Assembly: GCA_035548515.1 (NCBI GenBank)
Contig: DASZSW010000009.1
Span: 127,135 to 191,134, forward strand
Length of the DNA: 64,000 bases
Direction of reading: 5' to 3'
From: DASZQY01 sp035548515
Lineage (GTDB): Bacteria; Pseudomonadota; Alphaproteobacteria; Rhizobiales; Kaistiaceae
A model generated the notes under the pieces. That model saw only the letters and a list, made by a program, of their open reading frames with translations, was not told the origin of the DNA and ran no database searches. Of the stretch, positions 16,149 through 25,304 are shown one piece after another; within the stretch, counting starts at the first letter, position 1; every line of letters starts with the position of its first letter. A program made the translations under genes and the position numbers.

Positions 16149-16760
16149 CTAGTGCGCGAAGATGTCTTCCTCGCCCCAGCCGGCGAGGTCCAGCTTCGCC
16201 CGCGTCGGCAGGAAACCAAAGCACGCGGCCGCCAATTCGGCACGGCCTTCGCGCGCCAGCCGCTGCTCCAGCTTGTCTTTCAGCTGGTGCAGGTAGAGCA
16301 CGTCGGAAGCCGCGTAAGCGAGCTGCGCGTCGGAAAGCGTCTCGGCCGCCCAGTCGGAGCTCTGCTGCTGCTTCGAGATTTCGATGTCGAGGATGTCCTT
16401 CAAGAGGTCCTTGAGGCCGTGGCGGTCCGTATAGGTGCGCGTCAACCGCGAGGCGATCTTGGTGCAGAACAGGGGGCCGGTCATCACACCGAACGCGTGG
16501 AACAGCACGGCGATATCGAAGCGCGCGAAATGAAATATCTTCGTCACCGCGGGATCGCCGAGCATTGCCTCGATGCGCGGCGCGTGCCTCTGGCCCGCCG
16601 CGATCTGCACGACGTCGGCGTTGCCGTCGCCACCGGAAATCTGCACCAGGCACAGGCGGTCGCGATGCGGCATCAGGCCGAGGGTTTCGGTATCGATCGC
16701 AACCGCGTTGCCGTAGCGCACGTCGGCTGCGAGGTCGCCTTTATGAAAACGGATCGCCAT
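16149..16760 (-). CDS. rnd: ribonuclease D-like 3'-5' exonuclease (short form)
   Basis: A DEDDy exonuclease for tRNA or small RNA 3' ends. ExoI motif AIDTETLGL, ExoII FHFARFDIAVL and ExoIII AYAASDVLYL supply the four acidic residues and Tyr. At 203 aa it contains only the catalytic domain; the two HRDC domains of the 375-aa E. coli enzyme are missing, as in many alphaproteobacteria. It is 44 bases upstream of lptC and may share its transcript. Confidence 0.9.
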   Translation of the reverse strand: MAIRFHKGDLAADVRYGNAVAIDTETLGLMPHRDRLCLVQISGGDGNADVVQIAAGQRHAPRIEAMLGDPAVTKIFHFARFDIAVLFHAFGVMTGPLFCTKIASRLTRTYTDRHGLKDLLKDILDIEISKQQQSSDWAAETLSDAQLAYAASDVLYLHQLKDKLEQRLAREGRAELAAACFGFLPTRAKLDLAGWGEEDIFAH

Positions 16761-17041
16761 AGCCGCGCTCTATAGCCGCAAATGCTTAAGATTTTAAGGC
16801 CGCCGGCCCTCGCGAGATTTGTGGCGGCACGGCGGTCCTACGCCTCCGGCTGATTATTTTTCTGTAAGTTGGTTTGTGCGTTTGCGCACCCTACCGTCTT
16901 TGGCGTGAACGGTGACCCGCCGGCGGATGGCTCGAAGCCAAACGCGACCCGACGAGCCAGGACCGCGTCACACGATCGCGCTGCGGCCCGACTTCCCTCC
17001 CTGACGTCGGCCCGTGGCGATTTCGGAAGGAAAAACTGAAC

Positions 17042-17338
17042 ATGCGTCGTCTTATCCTGGCGGCAGCTCTCGCTGCCGCGTCCATGTCGTACGCCCTCGC
17101 GCCGGCTGCCTATGCTGAAGCCGTCGGCAACAACGAGGCGGATGCCGCCGGCGTCGATACCCTCGGCATCGATCTGACGGGCGTGAATATCTCGCCCGCC
17201 GGCGTGCACGCCTACATGGCCCAGCAGTCGCCGCGGGAGCGGCGTGTCATCGAGAATGCGTGCAGCACCTACGACACGCATCCGACCATGGCCGGCGAAG
17301 AGACCCTCGCGTTCTGCGCCGACCTCGGCAAGGCGTAG
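17042..17338 (+). CDS. small secreted protein of unknown function
   Basis: A 98-aa protein with a clear signal peptide (MRRLILAAALAAASMSYALAPAAYA) and a 73-residue mature part containing two cysteines (ENACSTYDTH; LAFCADLGKA) that could form one disulfide in the periplasm. GGAAGGA lies 8 bases upstream of the ATG. I recognise no family. A long hairpin follows the stop codon; the 281-base gap upstream shows an AT-richer stretch near 16850 that may hold its promoter. Confidence 0.72.
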   Translation: MRRLILAAALAAASMSYALAPAAYAEAVGNNEADAAGVDTLGIDLTGVNISPAGVHAYMAQQSPRERRVIENACSTYDTHPTMAGEETLAFCADLGKA

Positions 17339-17662
17339 AACTCCCCCCGCGAGACCGGAGGGAGAGGAGCGCGGCGCTCTTCTCCCTCCGGACATTGTAC
17401 TCAAGCGTACGGGGACGGCGCTTGACAACCAGAGCGGGAGCATCGGACCTTCGCTCTGGATAAATGCGGATAGTAAGCGCGGCGCATTGCGTTTCAGTGG
17501 CCGCTGGGCGAATAGCGGATATGTCCGATCCTGTACGATGTGCCGACCCTTGGCATAGCGGCCGCTGCCGCGTTGCTCCGGGCGCCGGCGCGCGCTGCCT
17601 TCGGATCGCGATCTGCCACGGCGCCTTTTTCACCGCCTTCCCGCGTATCGGCTGATCCGCTG
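17339..17662. other. gene-free gap with a long hairpin
   Basis: 324 bases without a convincing gene. It holds an 11-bp perfect stem CCGGAGGGAGA (17355-17365) / TCTCCCTCCGG (17381-17391) with a smaller GAGCG/CGCTC stem nested inside, 16 bases after the stop at 17338. No U-tract follows, so it may be a Rho-dependent end, a stabiliser or a dispersed repeat. From 17392 to 17662 I see nothing definite; the next gene's frame is open back to 17540, so its true start could lie in this gap. Confidence 0.5.
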
Positions 17663-18610
17663 ATGGAGACGGTGTCGGGGTACACATTCCGGCCAACCGA
17701 CCTGAAGGTGCCGCAGCGGCAAGCCGGGCTTGCGGCGTTCATGCGTATTCGCAACGGGGCGGATTTCGTCGAGGCGACGATCCGCAGCCACCTCGAGTAC
17801 TTCGATGAAATCGTTGCGGTCTACAATCAGTGCACCGACGCGACCCCGCAGGTCCTGGCGAGGCTCGAGCAGGAAATCGGGCCCAAGCTCCGCGTCTTCC
17901 ATTACATGGATCGGGTCTATCCGCCCGGCAGTCGCGGCCACGCCGAAACGCCCGCGGAATCGCCGTCGAGCATGGTGACGTATTCGAACTTCGCGCTCGC
18001 TATGACCACGCGGCGCACGGTCACGAAGCTTGATGACGATCAGGTAGCCATAGCATCCAGCGTTGCACGGATCGTTGCAGACCTGCGCGCGCGTGACGGC
18101 GCCGGTGGGATCATGCACTGCTTCTCCGGCGTCAATCTGTTTCGCCGCCCAGGCGGCGGTCTCGGCATCCCGGCGCGCGATCCGCTCTCAGGCGGCGGCG
18201 AGATCGGATTCTTCGATGTGTCCGACACCACGTTTTTCACCCACGACCCGCGGTTCGAACGCGCGCCACGCTTCCGCTCCCGTCGCGTCTTCTGTGGATT
18301 TCATTACTGGCACTTCAAATACATGAAGACGGGAGGGGGCTTCGCCAACTACGAACTTGAGAGCAATCCAGACAGCCGTTTTGCGAAACGGAAAGCCTGG
18401 TTCGAGGGCGCGCCGGAGATCATCGACCTGGCGGAGCTTAAGCGTCGAACGAAGGTGGGTGCGTTGAAGAGGGCAGCCGCGCTGCTCTCCACGAAAAGGA
18501 AGATCCTGGTCGATCGCGCGGACGCGTTGGCGGAGGTCTTTCCCGAGGATGGCGTCCATGCGGCACTCCGTCGGACAGTGGCAGCGGAATTCGTGCCGGA
18601 TACTGACTGA
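17663..18610 (+). CDS. glycosyltransferase-like protein (family 2-like fold)
   Basis: A 315-aa soluble protein. The N-terminal region resembles a GT-A nucleotide-sugar domain: GLAAFMRIRNGADFVEATI, HLEYFDEIVAVYNQCTDAT and a DxD-like KLDDDQV. The middle (GIMHCFSGVNLFRRPGGG) and C-terminal parts are not typical of a named family. Start uncertain: ATG 17663 lacks a strong ribosome-binding site and an upstream start to 17540 is possible. It precedes a GT2 enzyme and an RgpF-like protein in the same direction, suggesting surface polysaccharide assembly. Confidence 0.65.
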   Translation: METVSGYTFRPTDLKVPQRQAGLAAFMRIRNGADFVEATIRSHLEYFDEIVAVYNQCTDATPQVLARLEQEIGPKLRVFHYMDRVYPPGSRGHAETPAESPSSMVTYSNFALAMTTRRTVTKLDDDQVAIASSVARIVADLRARDGAGGIMHCFSGVNLFRRPGGGLGIPARDPLSGGGEIGFFDVSDTTFFTHDPRFERAPRFRSRRVFCGFHYWHFKYMKTGGGFANYELESNPDSRFAKRKAWFEGAPEIIDLAELKRRTKVGALKRAAALLSTKRKILVDRADALAEVFPEDGVHAALRRTVAAEFVPDTD

Positions 18611-18787
18611 ACGGCGCCCTCGGCGCGCCGATTTTTCCGTTTCAATTCAGCGGCTTGTGGCCATTGGACATAGCCGCACCCATCTCGCGGCTCTGCCCAC
18701 CACAATCGTTGACAACCATTGCGCGAACGCGGGAAACTCAACTTACGCACGTAGCCGGTTGCAACGACCTGACATGAGGGAACGCGC

Positions 18788-19834
18788 ATGTCGGTAGTAT
18801 CGGTGGCCATGCCCGTATTCAACGGGGCGAGGTTCCTCGGCGAGGCGATCGAGAGCGTCCTGGCGCAGACACATCGCGATCTCGAACTGATCATCTCTGA
18901 CGACGGCTCTACTGACGGGAGCCAGGAGATCGCGCGAGCCTACGCTGCCAGTGACGCACGCATCGTCTTGGTTGCCGGGTGCCACGGCGGCATCGCAGCA
19001 GCAATGAACCGGGCGCTTGCAGTCGCGCGCGGCGTTTATTTTGCGCCAATGGACCAGGACGACATTGCGCTGCCGGATCGGCTCGAGAAGCTTGCCAGCT
19101 TTCTCGGCGGCAATGAAGACATCGTGCTTGTCGGCGGAGGCATGCGGCTTATCGACGAGCATGGCAACGGCGGCCGCAGAAAGAATCGCCCTCTGAAGCC
19201 GAGCGACGTCGCAGCGGCCATGCGCACGTCGACCGCGGTGATTCACCCCACCAGCATGATGCGGACTGCCGCCGTGCGCGCGCTCGGCGGTTATCGCTCG
19301 ATCCTGCCGTACGCCGAGGACTACGACCTTTGGCTTCGCCTGATGGAGCATCATCAGATGGCGAACATCGCGGACATCGTGCTGCTGAAGCGCATCCATC
19401 CCGCCGCGGTCACGCAGGATAGCTCGCAGCGCGCCGCTCAGGTTGTTGCGCGCGCCATCGCCTACCTTTCGCATCTCTCGCGCGTGACGTTTGGCGAGGA
19501 TATCGTCCACAGCGGCGAACCGCTCGTGGTTTCCGCCGCGCGATTCATCGACACGTATCTCGACCAGTGCGACGCGCTTGCCGCGCCCGTTCGTCACAAC
19601 ATGTCGCGCTTCATGCGCTATGCGCCATTGCTGACGACCGGCCCACGCGTGGTGAACCGTCCCTATTGGCGCTATGTGACCAAGGCGTTGCGGAGTGGTG
19701 GCGTTCGCCATGCTCCGCGGACGCTCTGGTATCTGGCTCTCTACTTCGGCTACCACCGCTGGCGGCAGGATGAATTGTTGAAGGCGTTCCCCGCCCTGAG
19801 GGATTTGGGCGAGGCCGCGGCAATCGCTGCGTGA
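18788..19834 (+). CDS. family 2 glycosyltransferase
   Basis: A 348-aa inverting glycosyltransferase. GT-A fold start VSVAMPVFNGARFLGEAIES, nucleotide-binding SDDGSTDGS, the metal-binding motif MDQDDIALPDRLEK in the DxD position, and acceptor-side ILPYAEDYDLWLRL with the likely catalytic Asp. No membrane segment, so probably peripheral at the inner membrane. Donor and acceptor cannot be told. Stands 34 bases before the RgpF-like gene. Confidence 0.9.
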   Translation: MSVVSVAMPVFNGARFLGEAIESVLAQTHRDLELIISDDGSTDGSQEIARAYAASDARIVLVAGCHGGIAAAMNRALAVARGVYFAPMDQDDIALPDRLEKLASFLGGNEDIVLVGGGMRLIDEHGNGGRRKNRPLKPSDVAAAMRTSTAVIHPTSMMRTAAVRALGGYRSILPYAEDYDLWLRLMEHHQMANIADIVLLKRIHPAAVTQDSSQRAAQVVARAIAYLSHLSRVTFGEDIVHSGEPLVVSAARFIDTYLDQCDALAAPVRHNMSRFMRYAPLLTTGPRVVNRPYWRYVTKALRSGGVRHAPRTLWYLALYFGYHRWRQDELLKAFPALRDLGEAAAIAA

Positions 19835-19868
19835 CGCGGCTGGCTTGCCTTATCGGTCGAGGGTAGCA

Positions 19869-21077
19869 GTGCCGCTGGAGGCGGCTGCAGGGCGTCCCGG
19901 ACTCTACGTGCTGCACGTCGAGCGCCGCCAGGCCGAGTTGCCGCTTCTCCGGCTTGGCATTGCTGCTGGCACGGCTGAACGATCCATTTTGGTGCCGGCG
20001 CTCGCCAGTACGGACTATCTGGTCAGCGTCCCGAACACCGCGCGCTTCACGGTCGACGACGCTGAAGCGAGCGCCCTGACGATTCGCCGGGCGGGGCTTC
20101 TCGATCGCCTGCGTTCGATCGAGCGACCGCGAGTGTCGCGGCCCATCAGGCTGGCGGTGGACGGCATTGCGATCCGCCCGCTGCTGCGCGGGACGGGCGC
20201 CGAGGGCCGGGCGCTGGCCAAGGCGATGCGCGTTCTGACCCGTTGGGGCTTCGGCTTGGCAAGCGCTAATCTCCAGCAAACGCCGGAGCTATTGTTCGAC
20301 CACGACACCGCAAGCGAAATGCACCCGCCGCTGCTGCCGGCAGGAGAACCGCGCTTCGTCATCGTCCTGCATCTGTACTACGAGGATCTCTGGCCGGAGT
20401 TTGAACATTTCCTCAGCCGCATTCGGCTGCCATTCCGGTTGATCATCACGACGCCGCACGGGGCGCCAATCTTCGCGGACGCAGCGCGACGCGCGTTCCC
20501 GTCTGCGCGGATCGCGACGCTGCCCAATCGCGGCCGCGACGTGGCGCCTTTTCTCCATCTGTTGAACGAGGGCGCCTTCGACGGCTTCGAGTTCGTCCTG
20601 AAGCTGCACGGCAAACGGACCGCCATCACTCGGCACCACGGCGCGCTTGGCCATGTCTGGCGGCGCGCCAGCATCATCGATCTCGCCGGATCTGACGAAA
20701 CGATCCGTCGCATCCTGGCGCGCTTCGCTGCCGACCCTTCCATCGGAATGATCGGTTCGGCGCGTTTCCGGGCACCGGGCAGCGCGGTGCCTGAGCAAGC
20801 GGCGTGGGGTGCGAACCGTGCGGCAATCCTTGCGCTGACAAAACGCATAGGGCTCGGCGAGATCTCGCATCTTGATTATTTTGCGGGGACCATGTTCTGG
20901 GTTCGGCGGAAGGCGCTGGAACCGCTGCGGCGCCTGAACCTGTCCGATGCTGATTTCCCGGAGGAGCAGGGTCAGCGCGATGGCGAGCTGCACCATGCGT
21001 TGGAGCGCCTGTTCGGCACCCTGCCGGGATTGTCGGGCATGCGCCTGGAAAGCGTCCCGCCGAGATTGGAAACCTGA
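19869..21077 (+). CDS. RgpF-like (rhamnan synthesis F) family protein
   Basis: A 402-aa protein with the PF05045-type hallmarks: ATLPNRGRDVAPFLHLL, FVLKLHGKRT, and the ending block LDYFAGTMFWVRRKALEPL with FPEEQGQRDGELHHALER. Family members act in rhamnose-rich or other cell-surface glycan synthesis. GTG 19869 chosen because GAGGG is 5 bases upstream; a TTG at 19845 would add 8 residues. Residues 1-150 are less conserved and may be a separate binding domain. Part of the three-gene glycan cluster. Confidence 0.8.
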   Translation: MPLEAAAGRPGLYVLHVERRQAELPLLRLGIAAGTAERSILVPALASTDYLVSVPNTARFTVDDAEASALTIRRAGLLDRLRSIERPRVSRPIRLAVDGIAIRPLLRGTGAEGRALAKAMRVLTRWGFGLASANLQQTPELLFDHDTASEMHPPLLPAGEPRFVIVLHLYYEDLWPEFEHFLSRIRLPFRLIITTPHGAPIFADAARRAFPSARIATLPNRGRDVAPFLHLLNEGAFDGFEFVLKLHGKRTAITRHHGALGHVWRRASIIDLAGSDETIRRILARFAADPSIGMIGSARFRAPGSAVPEQAAWGANRAAILALTKRIGLGEISHLDYFAGTMFWVRRKALEPLRRLNLSDADFPEEQGQRDGELHHALERLFGTLPGLSGMRLESVPPRLET

Positions 21078-21129
21078 TCGGCGCGGGCGGTGGCTAGCCG
21101 CCGTTCATATTTTAGGATAGCCGGAAGTC

Positions 21130-21828
21130 ATGTCCGACACCGCTCGCCCGCTCCGCGCCGTGCTGTTCGACGCGTACGGCACGCTGCTCGACGTGCACGG
21201 CGTCGCGCGGCTCGGCGAGACGATCTTTCCCGGTTCCGGCGATGCACTCAGCGTGCTGTGGCGCGAGAAGCAGCTTCAGTATTCGTGGTTGCGGACAATG
21301 GCCGGAAAGTACGCGGATTTCCGTCAGGTCACCGGTGACGCGCTCGACTATGCCGCCGAGAAGCTGGGTCTGGCGCTGACGCGACAGGCGCGGGAACAAC
21401 TTGTCGGTGCTTACGAAAGATTGACGCCGTTTCCGGACGCGCCGCCGGCGTTGGCCGCGGTGGCGCGCCTGGGTGTGCCGCTCGCTGTGCTGTCCAATGG
21501 CACCTCGTCGATGCTGGAGGCGGCCTTCCGATCCACGAACTTGCGCGATCATTTCGCGGCGCTGCTGAGCGTCGAGGCTGCCGGGCACTACAAGACTTCG
21601 CCCGAGGCCTATCGCATCGCCATGGCCCGCTTCGGCGGCCAGCCGCGCGACTTCGTCCTGGTGTCGTCCAACGGGTGGGACGTCGCCGGCGCCGCGCACT
21701 TCGGCTTCCGTACCTTCTGGGTCAACCGCCTTGGCGCGCCGGTCGAACGCATGGGCGCCGCGCCGTCGGCCGTGGGCACGAGCCTCGCCGACCTTGCGCC
21801 GTGGCTCGCGGCTCAGACCCCGACATAG
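21130..21828 (+). CDS. (S)-2-haloacid dehalogenase type II (HAD superfamily)
   Basis: Hydrolyses L-2-haloacids to D-2-hydroxyacids. The 232-aa protein has the nucleophile Asp in VLFDAYGTLLDV, the type II motif WREKQLQYSWLR, motif II VLSNGTSSML, motif III Lys in AAGHYKTSPEAY and SSNGWDVAGA with the downstream acidic residue. Cytosolic. Ends convergently with livF, overlapping 16 bases. True physiological substrate may be another 2-substituted acid. Confidence 0.88.
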   Translation: MSDTARPLRAVLFDAYGTLLDVHGVARLGETIFPGSGDALSVLWREKQLQYSWLRTMAGKYADFRQVTGDALDYAAEKLGLALTRQAREQLVGAYERLTPFPDAPPALAAVARLGVPLAVLSNGTSSMLEAAFRSTNLRDHFAALLSVEAAGHYKTSPEAYRIAMARFGGQPRDFVLVSSNGWDVAGAAHFGFRTFWVNRLGAPVERMGAAPSAVGTSLADLAPWLAAQTPT

Positions 21829-22511
21829 CGGGCGAGGATTTCGGGCGACGCCTTGAGATCGGCACTGGTGCCGTCGAACACCACATGCCCATTGTTCAGG
21901 ATGTAGGCGCGCGCGGCAATCGACAGCGCCGCGGCGATGTTCTGCTCGACGATGATGATGGTCTGTCCCTCGGCCGCCAGCCGCTCGCATACCGCCAGCA
22001 GATCGCGCACGATGATGGGGGCCAGTCCCTCGAACGGTTCGTCGAGCAACAGCACTTTCGGGCTCCGGGTCAGCGCCCGGGCGATCGCCAGCATTTGCTG
22101 CTCTCCGCCCGAAAGCTCACGCCCGCGGCTGGTGCGCCGCTCCTTGAGGCGCGGAAACATCGCGTAGATGCGTTCCAGCGGCCATGCCGGCTTTGCCGTC
22201 AGGCCGGCGAGGATGATGTTCTCCTCCACCGACAGCGCACCGAATATTCGCCGCTCCTCCGGCACCAGCTGCATGCCGGCATTGGCGACATTGTGCGGGC
22301 GCGCGCCGCGCAACTCTTTGCCCTCGAGTTGCACGCTGCCGGATCGTGTATCGACAACGCCCATCAGCGATTTCAGCGTCGTCGATTTGCCGGCGCCGTT
22401 GCGGCCGAGCAGCGCCACCACCTCGCGCTGCTCCAGACGCATCGAGACGTCGAAGAGGATGTGTGAGTCGCCGTAAAAGGCGTTGATCTTGTCGACCTCG
22501 AGGTAGCTCAC
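21813..22511 (-). CDS. livF: branched-chain amino acid ABC transporter ATPase LivF
   Basis: One of the two ATPases of the high-affinity Leu/Ile/Val-type importer. 232 aa with Walker A GRNGAGKST, signature LSGGEQQML, Walker B VLLLDEPFEGL and switch IIVEQNI. GTG start at 22511 overlaps the livMG stop by 4 bases (GTGA). A longer in-frame reading upstream lies antiframe to livMG and is not real. Final gene of livK-livH-livMG-livF. Confidence 0.93.
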   Translation of the reverse strand: MSYLEVDKINAFYGDSHILFDVSMRLEQREVVALLGRNGAGKSTTLKSLMGVVDTRSGSVQLEGKELRGARPHNVANAGMQLVPEERRIFGALSVEENIILAGLTAKPAWPLERIYAMFPRLKERRTSRGRELSGGEQQMLAIARALTRSPKVLLLDEPFEGLAPIIVRDLLAVCERLAAEGQTIIIVEQNIAAALSIAARAYILNNGHVVFDGTSADLKASPEILARYVGV

Positions 22512-24322
22512 GTGTGCACGCCCCCGAGATAGGCTTCCTGAACCGCCGCGCTGCCCTGCACCTCCGCCGGCGTGCCTTCGGTGAGGATGCGGCCCTGCGC
22601 CAGCACCGTGACGCGGTCGGCCATGCCGAACAGCGCATCCATATCGTGCTCGACGACCACCAGCGTGCGGCCGATCGCCAGCCGTTTCAGGAGTTGCACG
22701 GTATTGGCGCGCTCCTGCGGGCTCATCCCGGCGAGCGGCTCGTCGAGCAGCAGAATCTTGGGATCGGTGCCGAGCGCGAGGCCGATCTCCAGGCGGCGTT
22801 TTTCGCCGTAGGCAAGCTGGCTGACCGGCACGTTGGCGCGTCCGGTCAGGTCGAGCAGACGCAGCGTCTCGTCGATATCCGCGTTGAGCTCGGCCATGCG
22901 GTCGGCATCGCGCAGCAGGTCCAGCCGGAACGCGCCGCGGCTCCGCGACAGCGCCGAGATCATCAGGTTGCGGCGGACGGTGAGCTTCGCGAACAGCTGG
23001 TTGATCTGGTAACTCTTGGCGACGCCGAGCTGGCAGACTTCCGTGACGTCGAGATCGGTCGTCTCGCGACCGAACATCGATATCTTGCCCGTGGTGGGCC
23101 GGATTTCGCCGGTCAGCATCTTGAAGAACGTGCTCTTGCCCGCGCCGTTCGGGCCGATCAGCCCGCGGATTTCTCCCTCGTGCACCCGGAAGTCGACGTT
23201 CTCGTTGGCGACGATGCCGCCGTAGCGCTTGCCGAGCGCCCTGGTCTCGATGGCGATCTTGTCGGGATTGGGCGGCGGCCGGTGTGCCGTGATCTCGCCG
23301 TGCGCAACAATCTCCGCCGGGGCAGTTTCCTCGGCCTTGCCGGGCCGCAGCCAATGCCACAGGTCGCTGACGCCGCCAACGATCCCGCGGCGCAGGAACA
23401 TGATCAGCACGACGAACACGACGCCCAGCACCAGCTTCCACGCCGCGCCGAGGCTCAGCGCCGACTGCAGCTCGTTGCGCAGGTACAGCCACAACGCACC
23501 GCCGACCAGTGGTCCAAGCAGGGTTCCCGCGCCGCCGATCACCGTCTGCATCACCAGCTGGCCCGACGTATCGAAGGAGAATGCCTCCGGCGACATGTAG
23601 CCCTGCAGCGTGCCCTCGAGCCCGCCGGCAAGGCCGGCGTAAGCTGAAGCGATGACGAAGATGCTCAGTTTGTAGCGCCAGATGTCGTGGCCGACGGCGC
23701 TGGCGCGCACGGGATTGTCGCGGATGGCGGTCAGCACATGGCCGAACGGTGAGCCGACGATGCGGCGCGCGATGACGAAACCGATAAAGAAGATCACCGC
23801 CAGCAGGCCGTACATCGCCCACGGATCGGTGAAGGCGAAGGTGAAGCCGGGCAGCGCGATCTTCGGCTTCGGCACGTTGGGCAGGCCGTTCTCGCCGCCT
23901 GTCCACGGGTACATGACCGAGTTTTCCAGGAAGAAGAACATCTCCCCGAACGCCACCGTGATCATCGCGAAGTAGATGCCGGAACGCCGGAGCGCGAGAA
24001 ACCCAACCACCAGGCCGACGAGCGCTGCGCCAAGCGTGCCGATGAGCAGGCCGAGGAAGACGTCCGGAATCTTGTGCGAGACGAGCAGATACGAGGCGAC
24101 GAATCCGCCCGTGCCATAGAACGCCGACTGGCCGAACGAGAGGAGGCCCGTGTAGCCAAAGATCAGATCGAATCCGAGACCGAACAGGCCCCAGATCAGG
24201 ATCCGGCTCAGCGTGTCCGAGGTCCCGCCGATCGCCGGGAGCACGAACGGCGCGACGATAAGCACCAGAGCGAGCACGATTTCGGTGAGGCGCCCGTGGA
24301 CGCGGAGACGCGCCAGCATCAT
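22508..24322 (-). CDS. fused LivM permease - LivG ATPase
   Basis: A 604-aa fusion. Residues about 1-330 are a LivM-type permease with roughly eight to ten membrane segments (GLGFDLIFGYTGLLSFGQSA; FAMITVAFGEMFFF; IRDNPVRASAVG). After a linker (ETAPAEIVAHGEITAHRPPP) residues about 360-604 are LivG: Walker A GPNGAGKST, LAYGEKRRLEIGLAL, Walker B ILLLDEPLAGM, VVEHDMD. Both halves are intact. Overlaps livH and livF by 4 bases each. Such fusions are known in Hyphomicrobiales. Confidence 0.93.
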   Translation of the reverse strand: MMLARLRVHGRLTEIVLALVLIVAPFVLPAIGGTSDTLSRILIWGLFGLGFDLIFGYTGLLSFGQSAFYGTGGFVASYLLVSHKIPDVFLGLLIGTLGAALVGLVVGFLALRRSGIYFAMITVAFGEMFFFLENSVMYPWTGGENGLPNVPKPKIALPGFTFAFTDPWAMYGLLAVIFFIGFVIARRIVGSPFGHVLTAIRDNPVRASAVGHDIWRYKLSIFVIASAYAGLAGGLEGTLQGYMSPEAFSFDTSGQLVMQTVIGGAGTLLGPLVGGALWLYLRNELQSALSLGAAWKLVLGVVFVVLIMFLRRGIVGGVSDLWHWLRPGKAEETAPAEIVAHGEITAHRPPPNPDKIAIETRALGKRYGGIVANENVDFRVHEGEIRGLIGPNGAGKSTFFKMLTGEIRPTTGKISMFGRETTDLDVTEVCQLGVAKSYQINQLFAKLTVRRNLMISALSRSRGAFRLDLLRDADRMAELNADIDETLRLLDLTGRANVPVSQLAYGEKRRLEIGLALGTDPKILLLDEPLAGMSPQERANTVQLLKRLAIGRTLVVVEHDMDALFGMADRVTVLAQGRILTEGTPAEVQGSAAVQEAYLGGVHT

Positions 24323-25185
24323 CGCGTACCGAACAGGCCCTGAGGCCTGGCGATCAGAACCAGCGTCATCGCCGCATACAGCATCACCTGCGACAGCTGC
24401 GGATTGAACATCGAGGTGAGACTCATGATTTCACCGGCCACGATGCCGCCGACGATCGCACCCGGAAACGACCCGACGCCGCCTATGACGATCACGACGA
24501 AGCATTCGATCAGGATGTCGTCGCCGACGCCGGGCGTGATGGAGATGATCGGCGCGTTGATGATGCCCGCGAAGCCCGCGGCCATCGCGCCGATGCCGAA
24601 CACCAGCATGAACGTGCGCTGGATGTTGATGCCCAGCATGTCGACCATGGGCGCATCTTCGATGCCGGCGCGTACGACCATGCCGAGCCGCGTGCGATAG
24701 AGAAGCAGGTAGAGGCCGCCGAGCGCTACGACCACGACCGCGAACGCTACCAGCCGGTACTCCGGATAGATCGTGAAGCCGAGATTGACGATCGGGCTAT
24801 GGATGACCGGCGCCTGCACCGTTTTGGCAAGGCTGCCGAAGAAGTAGCGGACGAGTTCGACGATCACGATGCCGGTGCCGAAGGTCACCAGGATCTGGTC
24901 CTCCTCCGGGCGATCGTAGAAGTAGCGGACGATGATGCGCTCGAAGATCAGCCCGACGAAGCCGACGAAAAGGGCGCCAACGATCGCGGCAATGATAAAG
25001 CTGCCCGTCGCCTGGTATGCGACAAAGCCGGCGTACCCGCCGAGCATGAACAACGCGCCGTGCGCGAGATTGAGGACACCGAGCGTCCCGTAGACGATCG
25101 TGAGCCCGGCGCTGATCAGGGCGAGCAGCGCACCCGACACGAGGCCGTTGAAGAGCTGGGCGACGAAATTGCCCCAGTTCAGCAC
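24319..25185 (-). CDS. livH: branched-chain amino acid ABC transporter permease LivH
   Basis: A 288-aa inner-membrane permease with about eight hydrophobic segments and the LivH hallmarks GLVSGALLALISAGLTIVYG, LNLAHGALFMLGGY and, near the C-terminus, the coupling segment (FPGAIVGGIVAGEIMSL). Its stop overlaps the livMG start by 4 bases. The substrate-binding gene lies 119 bases upstream behind a palindromic repeat, which may allow its separate, higher expression. Confidence 0.93.
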   Translation of the reverse strand: MLNWGNFVAQLFNGLVSGALLALISAGLTIVYGTLGVLNLAHGALFMLGGYAGFVAYQATGSFIIAAIVGALFVGFVGLIFERIIVRYFYDRPEEDQILVTFGTGIVIVELVRYFFGSLAKTVQAPVIHSPIVNLGFTIYPEYRLVAFAVVVVALGGLYLLLYRTRLGMVVRAGIEDAPMVDMLGINIQRTFMLVFGIGAMAAGFAGIINAPIISITPGVGDDILIECFVVIVIGGVGSFPGAIVGGIVAGEIMSLTSMFNPQLSQVMLYAAMTLVLIARPQGLFGTR

Positions 25186-25246
25186 GTCGCGGCCCCCTGT
25201 GTCCCTTTTGCTTCAATCAACGCTGCCGCCCCCAGAGAATACGATA

Positions 25247-25274
25247 GCCCACCCCCGCCTTGGCGGGGATGGGC
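25247..25274. repeat. palindromic repeat between livK and livH
   Basis: GCCCACCCCCGCC-TT-GGCGGGGATGGGC: 13-base arms with one mismatch. It probably forms an mRNA hairpin after livK that protects the livK message or lowers read-through into livHMGF, as known for other binding-protein operons (inference). Confidence 0.5.
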
Positions 25275-25304
25275 CGATGTCGTGAAAAACGCGGACGCTG
25301 TGGA

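Noticed and set aside
16780..16800. TTAA-rich stretch upstream of the RNase D gene as a CtrA site
   Set aside because: The two TTAA are only 4 bases apart, not 7.
22512..23906. Long upstream extension of livF in its own frame
   Set aside because: It reads through livMG out of frame and is Arg/Pro-rich; the GTG at 22511 with overlap to the livMG stop is the proper start.
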